Origin: CAWCGU01 sp963795195
GTDB lineage: Bacteria > Actinomycetota > Thermoleophilia > Solirubrobacterales > 70-9
DNA: 64,000 nt
Assembly: GCA_963795195.1 (NCBI GenBank)
Contig: CAWCGU010000006.1
Span: 1,426,001 to 1,490,000 of the forward strand
Direction: 5' to 3'
Shown: piece by piece, positions 14,491 through 22,007 of the stretch
Position numbering within the stretch: the first letter of the stretch is position 1
How the letters are laid out: each line of letters opens with the position of its first letter
The notes under the pieces: model-generated
Database searches by the model: none
Told to the model about the DNA's origin: nothing
The model's input: only the letters and a program-made list of their open reading frames with translations
Made by a program: the position numbers and the translations under genes

Positions 14491-15510
14491 CTATTCGGCG
14501 GGCTCGTCGTCCGCAGCGGGGTCCGCTTCAGCGTCGGCCTCGGGCTCTGCTTCCGCCTCGGGTTCCGGCTCGACTTCAGGCTCCGCTTCAGCCGGCGCCT
14601 CCGCCTCGGGTTCAGGCTCAGCAGCTTCAGGCGGCTCAGCCTTTTCCTCCGGCTCCGCCTCAACCTCGGCAGCAGGCTCCTCGGAGGGTTCCTCAACCGG
14701 CTCGGGGGCCGGTTCGGGCTCTTCGACCGGCGCGGGCTCGGGAGCCGGCTCCGGTGTCGGGGCCTCGACGGGCTCGCCGCCGTTCTCGGCGCCGGGCGAG
14801 CCGTCGCTGAGGATCTCGGCCACACGGGTGCGAGCGGTATCGACCGGCACACCGGGGCCCATCGTCGTCGCCAGCGTGATCGAGATCAGATAGCGGCCCT
14901 TGGCGACGGCGGGCTTGGCGCGGACGATCTCGTCGACGACGGCGGCGTAGTTCTCGAGCAGTGCCCGAGGCTCGAAGCTTGCCTTGCCGATCGTCATGTG
15001 GACGTTGGCCTGGCGGTCGGTGCGGTACTCGACCTTGCCGGCCTTGGACTCGCCGACCGCCTTGGTGACGTCGTCGGTGACGGTGCCGACCTTGGGGTTC
15101 GGCATCTTGCCCTGGGGGCCGAGCACGCGGCCGAGCTTGCCGACCTTGGGCATCATCGACGGAGTCGAGATCGCGACGTCGAACTCGGTCCAGCCCTCCT
15201 CGACCTTCGCGACCAGGTCGTCGCCGCCGACGAAGTCGGCTCCCGCCTCGGTCGCGGCCTTGGCGGCCTCACCCTCGGCGAAGACGGCGACGGAGACGTC
15301 CTTGCCGAGCCCGTGGGGCAGGGCCAGGGTGCCGCGCAGCTGCTCTTCGGCGTGACGGACGTTCAGCCCGGTCTTCAGGTGCAGCTCGACCGACTCGTCG
15401 AAACTCGCGGCAGCCGTCTCCTTGACGAGGGCGACTGCCTCTGACGGCGCGTAGTGGCGCTCGCGGTCGACCTTTTCGTAAGCCTCGCGATAACGCTTGC
15501 CGCGCGCCAT
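14491..15510 (-). CDS. rplA: 50S ribosomal protein uL1 with acidic tail
   Basis: 339 residues; ordinary L1 is about 230. The first 235 residues are standard (SFDESVELHLKTGLN, VLGPQGKMPNPK, EYRTDRQANVHMTIGK). The last 105 residues are an Ala/Glu/Pro repeat tail (PEPAPEPAPVEEPEP and like). L1 forms the mobile stalk at the exit site and represses its own operon in other bacteria. The start overlaps the rplK stop (TGATG). The tail composition matches that of L10 in the same block. Confidence 0.97.
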   Translation of the reverse strand: MARGKRYREAYEKVDRERHYAPSEAVALVKETAAASFDESVELHLKTGLNVRHAEEQLRGTLALPHGLGKDVSVAVFAEGEAAKAATEAGADFVGGDDLVAKVEEGWTEFDVAISTPSMMPKVGKLGRVLGPQGKMPNPKVGTVTDDVTKAVGESKAGKVEYRTDRQANVHMTIGKASFEPRALLENYAAVVDEIVRAKPAVAKGRYLISITLATTMGPGVPVDTARTRVAEILSDGSPGAENGGEPVEAPTPEPAPEPAPVEEPEPAPEPVEEPSEEPAAEVEAEPEEKAEPPEAAEPEPEAEAPAEAEPEVEPEPEAEAEPEADAEADPAADDEPAE

Positions 15511-15956
15511 CAGCCGCCCGCCTTCGTTTCCATGCCGTCGACGTCGACGCCCATCGAGCGCGCGGTGCCGGCGATGATGCGCGCGGCGGCGTCGATGTCG
15601 TTGGCGTTGAGGTCGGGCATCTTGCGCTCGGCGATCGCGCGGATCTGAGCGGCGCTGATGCGGCCCACCTTGTTGAGGTGCGGCTCGCCCGAGCCCTTCT
15701 CGAGGTTGATCGCCTCCTTGATCAGGACGGCGGCCGGCGGCGTCTTGGTGATGAAGTCGAAGGAGCGGTCCTCGTAGACGGTGATCTCGACGGGGATGAT
15801 CGTGCCGCTGTCGGCCTGGGTCTGGGCGTTGAAGGCCTTGCAGAACTCCATGATGTTGACGCCGTGCTGGCCCAGCGCGGGACCGACCGGCGGCGCCGGA
15901 TTCGCAGCCCCCGCGGGGATCTGCAGCTTGATCATGGTCATGACTTTCTTTGCCAT
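15510..15956 (-). CDS. rplK: 50S ribosomal protein uL11
   Basis: 148 residues, normal length. It starts MAKKVMTMIKLQIPAGAANPAPPVGPALGQHG, with the proline-rich N-terminal domain, and has the rRNA-binding C-terminal domain (GSGEPHLNKVGRISAAQIRAIAE, GTARSMGVDV). It belongs to the GTPase-associated centre. It follows nusG by 35 bases and overlaps rplA by one base, the usual nusG-rplK-rplA order. Confidence 0.98.
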   Translation of the reverse strand: MAKKVMTMIKLQIPAGAANPAPPVGPALGQHGVNIMEFCKAFNAQTQADSGTIIPVEITVYEDRSFDFITKTPPAAVLIKEAINLEKGSGEPHLNKVGRISAAQIRAIAERKMPDLNANDIDAAARIIAGTARSMGVDVDGMETKAGG

Positions 15957-15991
15957 TGGCTTCGGGAGGTTAGTGGGCCGGGAGCGGCTCT

Positions 15992-16513
15992 CTAGAGCTT
16001 CTTGACCTGGTCGTAGCCGACCTCGACCGGCGTCTCGCGGCCGAAGATCGAGACGAGCACCTTGAGCTTCTGCGCGTCGTCGTTGATCTCGGCGATCTCG
16101 CCGGAGAAATCGGACAGCGGGCCGGAGACGACCTTGACGGTCTCACCGACGTCGAACTGGGCGCGCGAGCGCTGCGGGGCGACCTTCTCGCGGTGAAGCA
16201 GACGGTCCACCTCGGGACCCGAAAGCGGCACGGGCTTGTTGCGGGAGCCGACGAAACCGGTGACACCAGGGGTGTTCTTGACGAGCCCCCAGACGTCGTC
16301 GGTCATCTCCATGTGGACGAGCACGTAGCCGGGCATCGTGCGCTTCTCGATCTGAACCTTTTTGCCGTCCTTGATCTCCGAGACGGACTCGGTGGGAACG
16401 ACGACCTGGCGCACGCGGGTCTGCTGGCCCATGGTCTCGACCCGGTGCTCGAGATTCTGCTTGACCTTGTTCTCGTGCCCGGAATAGGTGTTGATGACGA
16501 ACCAGCGAAACAT
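15992..16513 (-). CDS. nusG: Transcription termination/antitermination factor NusG
   Basis: 173 residues. The NGN domain is at 1-115 (FRWFVINTYSGHENKV, RTMPGYVLVHMEM, GVTGFVG) and the KOW domain at about 122-173 (FDVGETVKVVSGPLSDFSGEI). It binds the RNA polymerase clamp and links it to Rho or the ribosome. An AGGAG ribosome binding site lies 4 bases before the ATG. It stands in the conserved secE-nusG-rplK order. Confidence 0.98.
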   Translation of the reverse strand: MFRWFVINTYSGHENKVKQNLEHRVETMGQQTRVRQVVVPTESVSEIKDGKKVQIEKRTMPGYVLVHMEMTDDVWGLVKNTPGVTGFVGSRNKPVPLSGPEVDRLLHREKVAPQRSRAQFDVGETVKVVSGPLSDFSGEIAEINDDAQKLKVLVSIFGRETPVEVGYDQVKKL

Positions 16514-16557
16514 TTGACTCCTAGGTATTGCTGAAGGGAACGGGGCTCGGGCTCGGT

Positions 16558-17139
16558 TTAGATGATGCGCTGCACGAGCCAGTTGAAGATTGCATCGAGA
16601 ACGCCGAGGTAGGCGGCAGCTACGGCGACGAAGATGATCGTGATCGCCGAAGCCTGGATCAGCGTCTCTCGGTCAGGCCACTGTACGCGCTTGAGCTCGG
16701 CCCAGCAGGAAATCAGGAAGCTGAGGACGGCGCCGCGCTTGCGCTCCTCGACATCTGCGACGGGCTTCTTCTCGCGGGCCTTGCGGCGCGCTTCCTTGGC
16801 GGCAGCCTCCTCACGCTCGCGGCGCTTGCGCTCGCGGCGGCTCTCGGTCGGCTCCGCGGCGCCGGCGTCAGGGACGCCGACGTCGGCCCGCGACGGGGCG
16901 GGGGATTCAAGCTCGGGTTCGGCCTCCGGCTCGGCCTTGGCCGCCCGGACGGTCTCGCCGAGCTCCTCCGGCTGTGCGCCGGTTGCGATGATCGCCTCGA
17001 CCTCGGCGACCTCCCCGGATTCGGGTACCTGCGTCGCGTGCTGGGCGCTGCTCTCGCTGCGCAGCTCGCCCTCGCTGCGCGGGGCTTGGGCTTCGCGCTT
17101 GCGCTTCTCCGCCTTGCGCTGTGCTCGGGACTTGGCCAC
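16558..17139 (-). CDS. secE: Preprotein translocase subunit SecE with long N-terminal extension
   Basis: 193 residues. The last 60 are the SecE core: an amphipathic stretch (ELKRVQWPDRETLIQ) and one membrane segment (AITIIFVAVAAAYLGVLDAIF). The first 130 are a charged cytoplasmic extension rich in Arg, Lys, Glu and Ala with coiled-coil character (RRERKRREREEAAAKEA). Actinobacterial SecE often has some extension; this one is long. The start is a GTG at 17139 with GAGG upstream. SecE clamps SecY in the membrane translocon. Confidence 0.95.
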   Translation of the reverse strand: MAKSRAQRKAEKRKREAQAPRSEGELRSESSAQHATQVPESGEVAEVEAIIATGAQPEELGETVRAAKAEPEAEPELESPAPSRADVGVPDAGAAEPTESRRERKRREREEAAAKEARRKAREKKPVADVEERKRGAVLSFLISCWAELKRVQWPDRETLIQASAITIIFVAVAAAYLGVLDAIFNWLVQRII

Positions 17140-17163
17140 GGTTCGCCTCGCCGGCCGAGACGG

Positions 17164-17328
17164 CTAGCGGGTCTCCTTGTGTGGTGTGTGCTTGCCACAC
17201 CAGCGGCAGTACTTGCGCAGCGCCACACGATCCGGCGTGTTTCGCCGTGACTTGTTCGTCTGATAATTACGCCGCTTGCACTCCTCACAGGCGAGGGTGA
17301 CAGCGATCCTCACATCTCCGCGGGCCAT
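17164..17328 (-). CDS. rpmG: 50S ribosomal protein bL33
   Basis: 54 residues, normal length; ATG at 17328 with GAGGAA 4 bases upstream. The sequence MARGDVRIAVTLACEEC and YCRWCGKHTPHKE carries two CxxC pairs, so this is the zinc-binding (C+) form. It precedes secE by 24 bases, as in many bacteria. Confidence 0.96.
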   Translation of the reverse strand: MARGDVRIAVTLACEECKRRNYQTNKSRRNTPDRVALRKYCRWCGKHTPHKETR

Positions 17329-17552
17329 AGTTCCTCTTTGTCGAAGCTGAGCTGCCCCGCTCACTTCGGGGCAGAGAAAAGCCTCCCGCCTTTCCGCGTC
17401 AGCGACGCACGATCGGCGCGAGGTGGCCCCAAGAATAGCGGGCTCAGCGCTCAAGAAATTCCCCCGAGGCGCCGATGCAGAAGCTGGCGCACGGAGGGAC
17501 CGCGTCCGCTCGCGTCGGTCCGGCGCTGACTTCATTTTCCAAAGGAGTGCAA
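17329..17552. other. Divergent intergenic region with a hairpin at 17352-17374
   Basis: This 224-base gap separates the minus-strand ribosomal block from the plus-strand TasA/SipW operon, so it should hold promoters for both. CTGCCCCG, seven bases, CGGGGCAG (17352-17374) is a perfect 8-bp stem that would lie in the rpmG leader. It is not followed by a T run on either strand. I found no convincing -35/-10 pair. Confidence 0.5.
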
Positions 17553-18110
17553 ATGTCAAGGTTCGAGATTCTCGCTAGGCGACCGAAGAGCACGCTCGCG
17601 GTGCTGGCGCTGCTGTTGGCGGCAGTCGGCGTCGTGGCCGGCTCTGGCGCCAACTTCACGGCACAAACCGCCAACCCTTCCAACACGTTCACGGCCGGAT
17701 CCCTGTCGATGAGCAACTCCAAGGACGCCGCCGCGATCCTGACGGCGGCGGGACTGAAGCCAGGCGATTCGACCACGGGCACGGTCGACATCACGAACAC
17801 CGGCACGATTCCGGGCACGTTCACGATGAACCGCAGCGCCCTGACGAACTCGGACGCGACGTTCCCGATGGCGGCCAAGATGAACATGGTCGTAACCGAC
17901 TGCGGCACCGACCTCGACTGCGGGGCCGGCGCCAACCCGAACGTCTACACGGGGACGCTGGCGGCGATGTCGGCGACCTTCGCGCTCGGCACCTTCGCGC
18001 CGAGCGAGGCGCATCGCTACAAGTTCGATGCCACGTTCGACAGCTCCGCTGACAACGACTACCAGGGCGACTCGACGAGCGCGACGTTCACCTGGGACGC
18101 CACGCAGTAG
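17553..18110 (+). CDS. TasA/CalY-like secreted protein with SipW-type signal
   Basis: 185 residues from the ATG at 17553, with AAAGGAG 5-6 bases upstream. The N-terminus has a basic start, a hydrophobic core (LAVLALLLAAVGVVAG) and the motif SGANFTAQTANPSNTFTAGSL, the form cut by SipW-type signal peptidases. The mature part has a DITNTGTIPGTFTM strand typical of TasA/camelysin proteins, a close Cys pair (CGTDLDC) and ends YQGDSTSATFTWDATQ. In Bacillus TasA is the main biofilm fibre. It heads an operon with the matching signal peptidase, which supports the call; fibre formation is inferred. Confidence 0.85.
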   Translation: MSRFEILARRPKSTLAVLALLLAAVGVVAGSGANFTAQTANPSNTFTAGSLSMSNSKDAAAILTAAGLKPGDSTTGTVDITNTGTIPGTFTMNRSALTNSDATFPMAAKMNMVVTDCGTDLDCGAGANPNVYTGTLAAMSATFALGTFAPSEAHRYKFDATFDSSADNDYQGDSTSATFTWDATQ

Positions 18111-18143
18111 TCACCGCGTTCCTCGAACGAGTCCTCCTCCGTG

Positions 18144-18738
18144 ATGGCCAGGCAAAACAGCAGGCTGGGGCGGGTCGGGCGCTGGGTCTTGAACCTGGCG
18201 CTCGGCGCCGCCCTGCTGGCCGCCGGTGCGATGCTGGCCGCCGCGCTGCTGGGCTATCAACGCTACGTGATCACGGGCGACTCGATGACGGGCGCCTACG
18301 ACCGCGGCTCGCTGCTGTTCTCCGAGACGGTGCCGGTCTCCGAACTCGAGGTCGGCGATGTGATCACCTACGTGCCGCCGCCCCGCAGCGGCGTCGAGGG
18401 GATGGTCACCCACCGGATCGTCTCCGCCGGTCAAGACCGAAGCGGCGCTCGCAGCTTCCGCACCAAGGGGGACGCCAACGCAGAGCCAGGACCCCTGGCG
18501 GTTCACGCTCGGGCAGCCCGAGGTCGCGCGAGCAAGCGCCGGCGTCCCCTACGTCGGCTTCGCCTTCGCAGCGCTCGGGATGCGCGAGGTGCGGATGCTG
18601 CTGATCGGGCTGCCTGCGCTGCTGATCGCGATCGGACTGGCGGCGCGACTCTGGCGGCAGGCGGGCGAGGAGGCCCGCGAGCTGACCGAGATCGCCAAGG
18701 CGCGACTCGACGACGCTGCGGACCCCAAGCGGGGCTGA
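18144..18738 (+). CDS. SipW-type (ER/archaeal-like) signal peptidase I, one frameshift
   Basis: About 197 residues. An N-terminal membrane segment (LALGAALLAAGAMLAAALLGY) precedes the catalytic serine in TGDSMTGAY; the histidine that replaces lysine in this subfamily is in MVTHRIVSAG. The frame shifts by one base near 18,488 and continues AEQDPWRFTLGQPEVARASAG and then a second membrane segment (MLLIGLPALLIAIGLAA). The start may be the GTG at 18141. Standing directly between TasA-like genes, it is the likely processing enzyme for all three secreted neighbours. Confidence 0.85.
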
Positions 18739-18743
18739 GCGCC

Positions 18744-19394
18744 ATGTGGACCAAGCTCGCCTTCTCGCTCGTGCTGCTGGCGCTGGCGGCGCTCGGCACC
18801 CAGCTGTCGGGCGCCAACTTCACCGCCTCGAAGTCAAACCCGGGCAACGGGTTCACAGCCGCAGCCGACTTCTGCAGCGGCGGGACCCAGACCGTGCCGG
18901 CGAGCCGCGACAGCTACGTCAGCGCGGCGCTCGGCGCCGGCAACACCAACTTCGGCAACGCAACGACGCTCGAGGTGCAGACCGCGACGCTGATCCTCGC
19001 CACCAGCGTCCGCCGCACTTTCGTCGGCTTCAACCTGCCGGCGATTCCCGCCTTCTGCGACCTCACCGGCGCGACGCTGCGCCTCTTCTCCACCGCCGCC
19101 GCGGGCGGACGCACGATCGAGGTCCAGCGGGCCTCCGCTTCGTGGACGGAGCTCGGCGTCACCTGGAACAACGCCCCAGGCGTCACCGGGGCGCTGGCGA
19201 CGAGCTCCTCGGGGACCGGCTGGCGCAGCTGGAACGTGACCTCGCTGGTCCAGTCTCAGTATTCCGGCACCAACAACGGCTTTCGGGTTTCCGACCAGGG
19301 CGGGCTGCTGAGCCTCGCCCAGGGCCAGACCTACCAGTCGACCCAGGGCACGCCGAATACGCAGGACCCCGAGCTGGAGCTGACTTTCGGATGA
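18744..19394 (+). CDS. Secreted DNRLRE (CBM96-like) domain protein
   Basis: 217 codons, intact, ATG 5 bases after the signal peptidase stop. The N-terminus (WTKLAFSLVLLALAALG, then SGANFTASKSNPGNGFTA) is a SipW-type signal. The rest is a beta-rich DNRLRE domain: SRDSYVSAALGAGNTNFGN, TFVGFNLPAIP, GATLRLFSTAA, SWTELGVTWNNAP, GWRSWNVTSLVQ. Such domains occur in cell-wall and carbohydrate-binding proteins. It was probably exported and cut with the TasA-like proteins; it may bind matrix glycans. It overlaps the next gene by 4 bases. Confidence 0.85.
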   Translation: MWTKLAFSLVLLALAALGTQLSGANFTASKSNPGNGFTAAADFCSGGTQTVPASRDSYVSAALGAGNTNFGNATTLEVQTATLILATSVRRTFVGFNLPAIPAFCDLTGATLRLFSTAAAGGRTIEVQRASASWTELGVTWNNAPGVTGALATSSSGTGWRSWNVTSLVQSQYSGTNNGFRVSDQGGLLSLAQGQTYQSTQGTPNTQDPELELTFG

Positions 19395-19954
19395 TGCCAC
19401 GCCTCTGGACTGCTGGCCGGGCTGGGGGTGCTTGCCGCGGGGGCGATCGCCGCCGCGGCCACCCTCGGCGGTTCAAGCGCTGACGACAGCGCCGCGGCGC
19501 TGCTCAAAGTCAAGACGAGCGGCAAGATCGCACTCTCGAACTCCAAGCGGGATTCGGCGGTCGTGGTGGCGAGCAACCTCGTTCCCGGGCAAAGCGCCCG
19601 CGGGCGCGTCGCGATCGGCGTGACCACCCATGGCAGCGTCCACCTGCAGCTGGCGCCCCACGTCACGCCCGGCTCACCAGGGCCTGGGGGCGGCGACCTG
19701 GCGGGGTGTTGCGTGTCGAGGTCGACCGCCCGGGGGCGACGCGGCCCGCCAACCGCCGGGCGCTCTATCGCGGGCGCCTCGCTGATATGCCGAACATCGG
19801 GCTTGGTCAGGTGCCCGACGGGCGCACGAGGCGTTACCGCGTCACGGTCACCTTTCCCGACGGCGGCACTCCGGCGTCGCCGGTCGAGGGCGACAACGCC
19901 TACCAGGGCTCAAACGCCGAGGCCAGCCTGGTCTGGCGCGCGCGGCCGGCCTGA
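19391..19954 (+). CDS. Second TasA-like secreted protein, two frameshifts
   Basis: ATG at 19391 overlaps the stop of the previous gene. Single-base shifts near 19,408 and 19,709 must be bridged. The corrected reading has a signal segment (LLAGLGVLAAGAIAAAATLGG), then LLKVKTSGKIALSNSKRDSAVVVASNLVPGQSARGRV (the TasA-like NSK...PG pattern seen in the first protein), and a second half with YRVTVTFPDGG and DNAYQGSNAEASLVWRA, matching the YQGDSTSATFTW end of the first. About 188 residues. It completes the four-gene matrix operon. The stop faces the glycoside hydrolase stop 6 bases away. Confidence 0.75.
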
Positions 19955-19960
19955 GGGCAG

Positions 19961-21480
19961 TTACGGCGTCTCGACGTAGGGCCAGGGCGCGGGCGGAGCG
20001 GCTGAGCGCGAAAGCGGCCGGCGGCCGGCGGCCCTGCCGCCCGGACCGCTGACGCTGAAGGCGAGGCTCTCCTCACCGCCGCACGACACCGCGCAGTGTG
20101 GCGGACCCGGGGATGCGCAGGGTGCGCTGGCAGGATCTTGCCGTCGCGACCCGCGGCGCGGGCGATCGTGCGCCAGTTCTTGCCGACCTTGCGCTGGATC
20201 TGCAGCCTGCCGTTTCGCGGCGGGATCGTCCAGACCTTGACCGCCGGACCCTTGAGGCGATCGAGCACGAACGGGAAGCGCCAAGCCTGGAAGGCCGGCT
20301 TCTTGCGGCCGTCGGCGAAGAAGAGGCCCGTCTGGATCCCGCCGTCGCCGTTGCCGCCGAACCCATCGACGAGCTGAAGGCCCATCACGACCGGCGCACC
20401 TTGGCGCCAGAGTGAGTAGAGCGCCTCCTCGAGCCAGAGCGCGTGCTGTCGCACCGGGACCCCCTGGGGATCAGGCGGCTTGGTCTGCCACCACAGCTCG
20501 GACGCCCAGAGCGGGTGGCGACCGCGTGTGGCGAGCGTTCCCTTGCTCTCGGCCGCGCGCAACATCGAGGCGACGTTGTGGAAATCCGGGATGGCGGCGT
20601 CCCAGATGCTGATCGCGCTCGTGTTCGGTCCACCGGAGAGGGTGATCGGGTGGTGGCTGAGGATGTCGAACTTCGGCTTGTTCGGGCAGGACGCCGATTG
20701 CAGGTTGCGAAGGCTCCCCCTCAGGCAGAGCACCTCACGAAGAAAGAGCAGCGGACGGGTCCGCGGAGCGTTCGGGGGATCGCTTCCGTAGGGCGCCGTG
20801 GCGCCGGCGATGACCTTGGCGCGCTTGTTGGTGCTCTTGACGCCCGCGTAGAAGGCGTTCAGCAGCTTGCGGTAGTGCTTCGCCCCAACCGGGCTCGTCC
20901 CCCTGTACTGGGGCGTCAGGTAATCGGAAAGGTTGGGCTCGTTCCAGGCTTCGAAGAACTGCACTCGGGGCAGCTTCCCGGCCCCGGGGTCGAAGCTGCC
21001 CGAGTAGCGTTTGGCGGCAGCCGCGGCAAAGTCCCCGAAGGCCTTCGGGCTCGGCCTCCAGGTGCCGGGGTCGACGCCGTTGGGCACGTTTGCCCCCGCG
21101 GCGAAGGGGGGCGCGTGATACACCGTCATCATCACCGAGAGGCCGTGGGCCGCAGCACTGCGGACGGCTATGTCGGCGTCGGTGAAGTTGTACGCCGGGT
21201 CCGACGGGTTCCGGGGATTGGCCGGCTTGGAGGTCGCGATCACCGACCAGATGGCGTTGACGCGAATCATGCCGGCGTTCACCGCCACCGTCTGGTCGAA
21301 CCAGTGATTGCGGACGGCGTCGTCGAAGTAGAAGTACTGGTTCTCCGTGAAACCGGTGGTCAGCCTCGGGGGCGCCGCCGTGGCGGGCGCGGCCAGGAAA
21401 CCGGCAGCGGCCGACAGCGCGAGCGCCACGGTCAGTGTCAGCGTTCGCGCCGGGTTGTGGCTTCGCGGCCTCCGGCTCAC
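19961..21480 (-). CDS. Secreted clan GH-A glycoside hydrolase (GH5/GH39-like), two frameshifts near the end
   Basis: About 505 residues. The N-terminus is a signal peptide (LTLTVALALSAAAGFLAAPATAA). The catalytic barrel has the acid/base in FFEAWNEPNLSDY and a likely nucleophile in PLWASELWWQT, with SVMMTVYHAPPF and ILSHHPITLSG as other barrel strands; this is the clan GH-A layout. A beta domain follows (GPAVKVWTIPPRNGRLQIQRK). Single-base shifts near 20,118 and 20,093 are needed to reach the stop at 19961 (PWPYVETP). It could trim or remodel matrix or surface glycan; the substrate cannot be told. It overlaps the upstream gene by 4 bases. Confidence 0.8.
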
Positions 21481-21878
21481 GCGCCCGCCGATCGAGCTGT
21501 GCGGCGACGCAGCCCGAACCCGGCGGCCAGCATCAGTGATCCGAAAGCGGCGAGAAAGAGAGTTTCGAGGCCTGAGTTGGGATGCGACCCCGAGGGCGTC
21601 GAGCGCCGGGTCGCCTGGGCCTCGGTGGGGCCGGCAGGCAGGCCCGAGGTCGCGCTGCTCCCAAACCCGGTTGTATCGGTCGAGGAGACCGAGGCGTCGG
21701 GGTCGTCTGTGCCCGACTCGTTGTCCGAGCCGCCGTCGTTGCCACCCCCGTTGCCGCCGTCAGCAGAGGGCGGCTCCTCGATGTAGGCGTCCGTGCCCGC
21801 GTCTTGGGCAGCCGCGATCGCGGGTAGAGCGACGCAGAGCGCGAGCGCGAGCAGTGAAATTGAAATGATCCTTGCCAT
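21477..21878 (-). CDS. Small surface protein with sorting-signal-like C-terminus
   Basis: 133 residues, intact. A signal peptide (IISISLLALALCVALPAIAAA) is followed by a low-complexity stretch of Gly, Asn, Asp and Ser (GGNGGGNDGGSDNESG). The C-terminus reads HPNSGLETLFLAAFGSLMLAAGFGLRRR: a PNSG motif, a hydrophobic helix and an Arg-rich tail, the layout of LPXTG-type wall sorting signals though the motif itself is not canonical. It may be wall-anchored or stay in the membrane. It is coupled to the glycoside hydrolase (ATGA overlap), so the two products probably act together. Confidence 0.7.
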   Translation of the reverse strand: MARIISISLLALALCVALPAIAAAQDAGTDAYIEEPPSADGGNGGGNDGGSDNESGTDDPDASVSSTDTTGFGSSATSGLPAGPTEAQATRRSTPSGSHPNSGLETLFLAAFGSLMLAAGFGLRRRTARSAGA

Positions 21879-22007
21879 GGCTGAGTAGACCTCGGGTCTG
21901 GCGGGAGACCTCTGGTCTGGTCTGAGTACCGGGATTCAGCCTAGCCAACACCCGCCGGGGCCCAATTGTTGCGAATCAGGCGGTCCTTACCCGACAGGAA
22001 GCAATCA

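Noticed and set aside
17352..17374. Terminator hairpin upstream of rpmG
   Set aside because: The 8-bp stem is perfect but no T run follows on either strand; it is kept only as a hairpin in the leader.
17140..17560. tRNA gene near secE/rpmG, as in many bacteria
   Set aside because: I found no cloverleaf or GGTTCGAATCC-type T-arm in the gaps around rpmG and secE.
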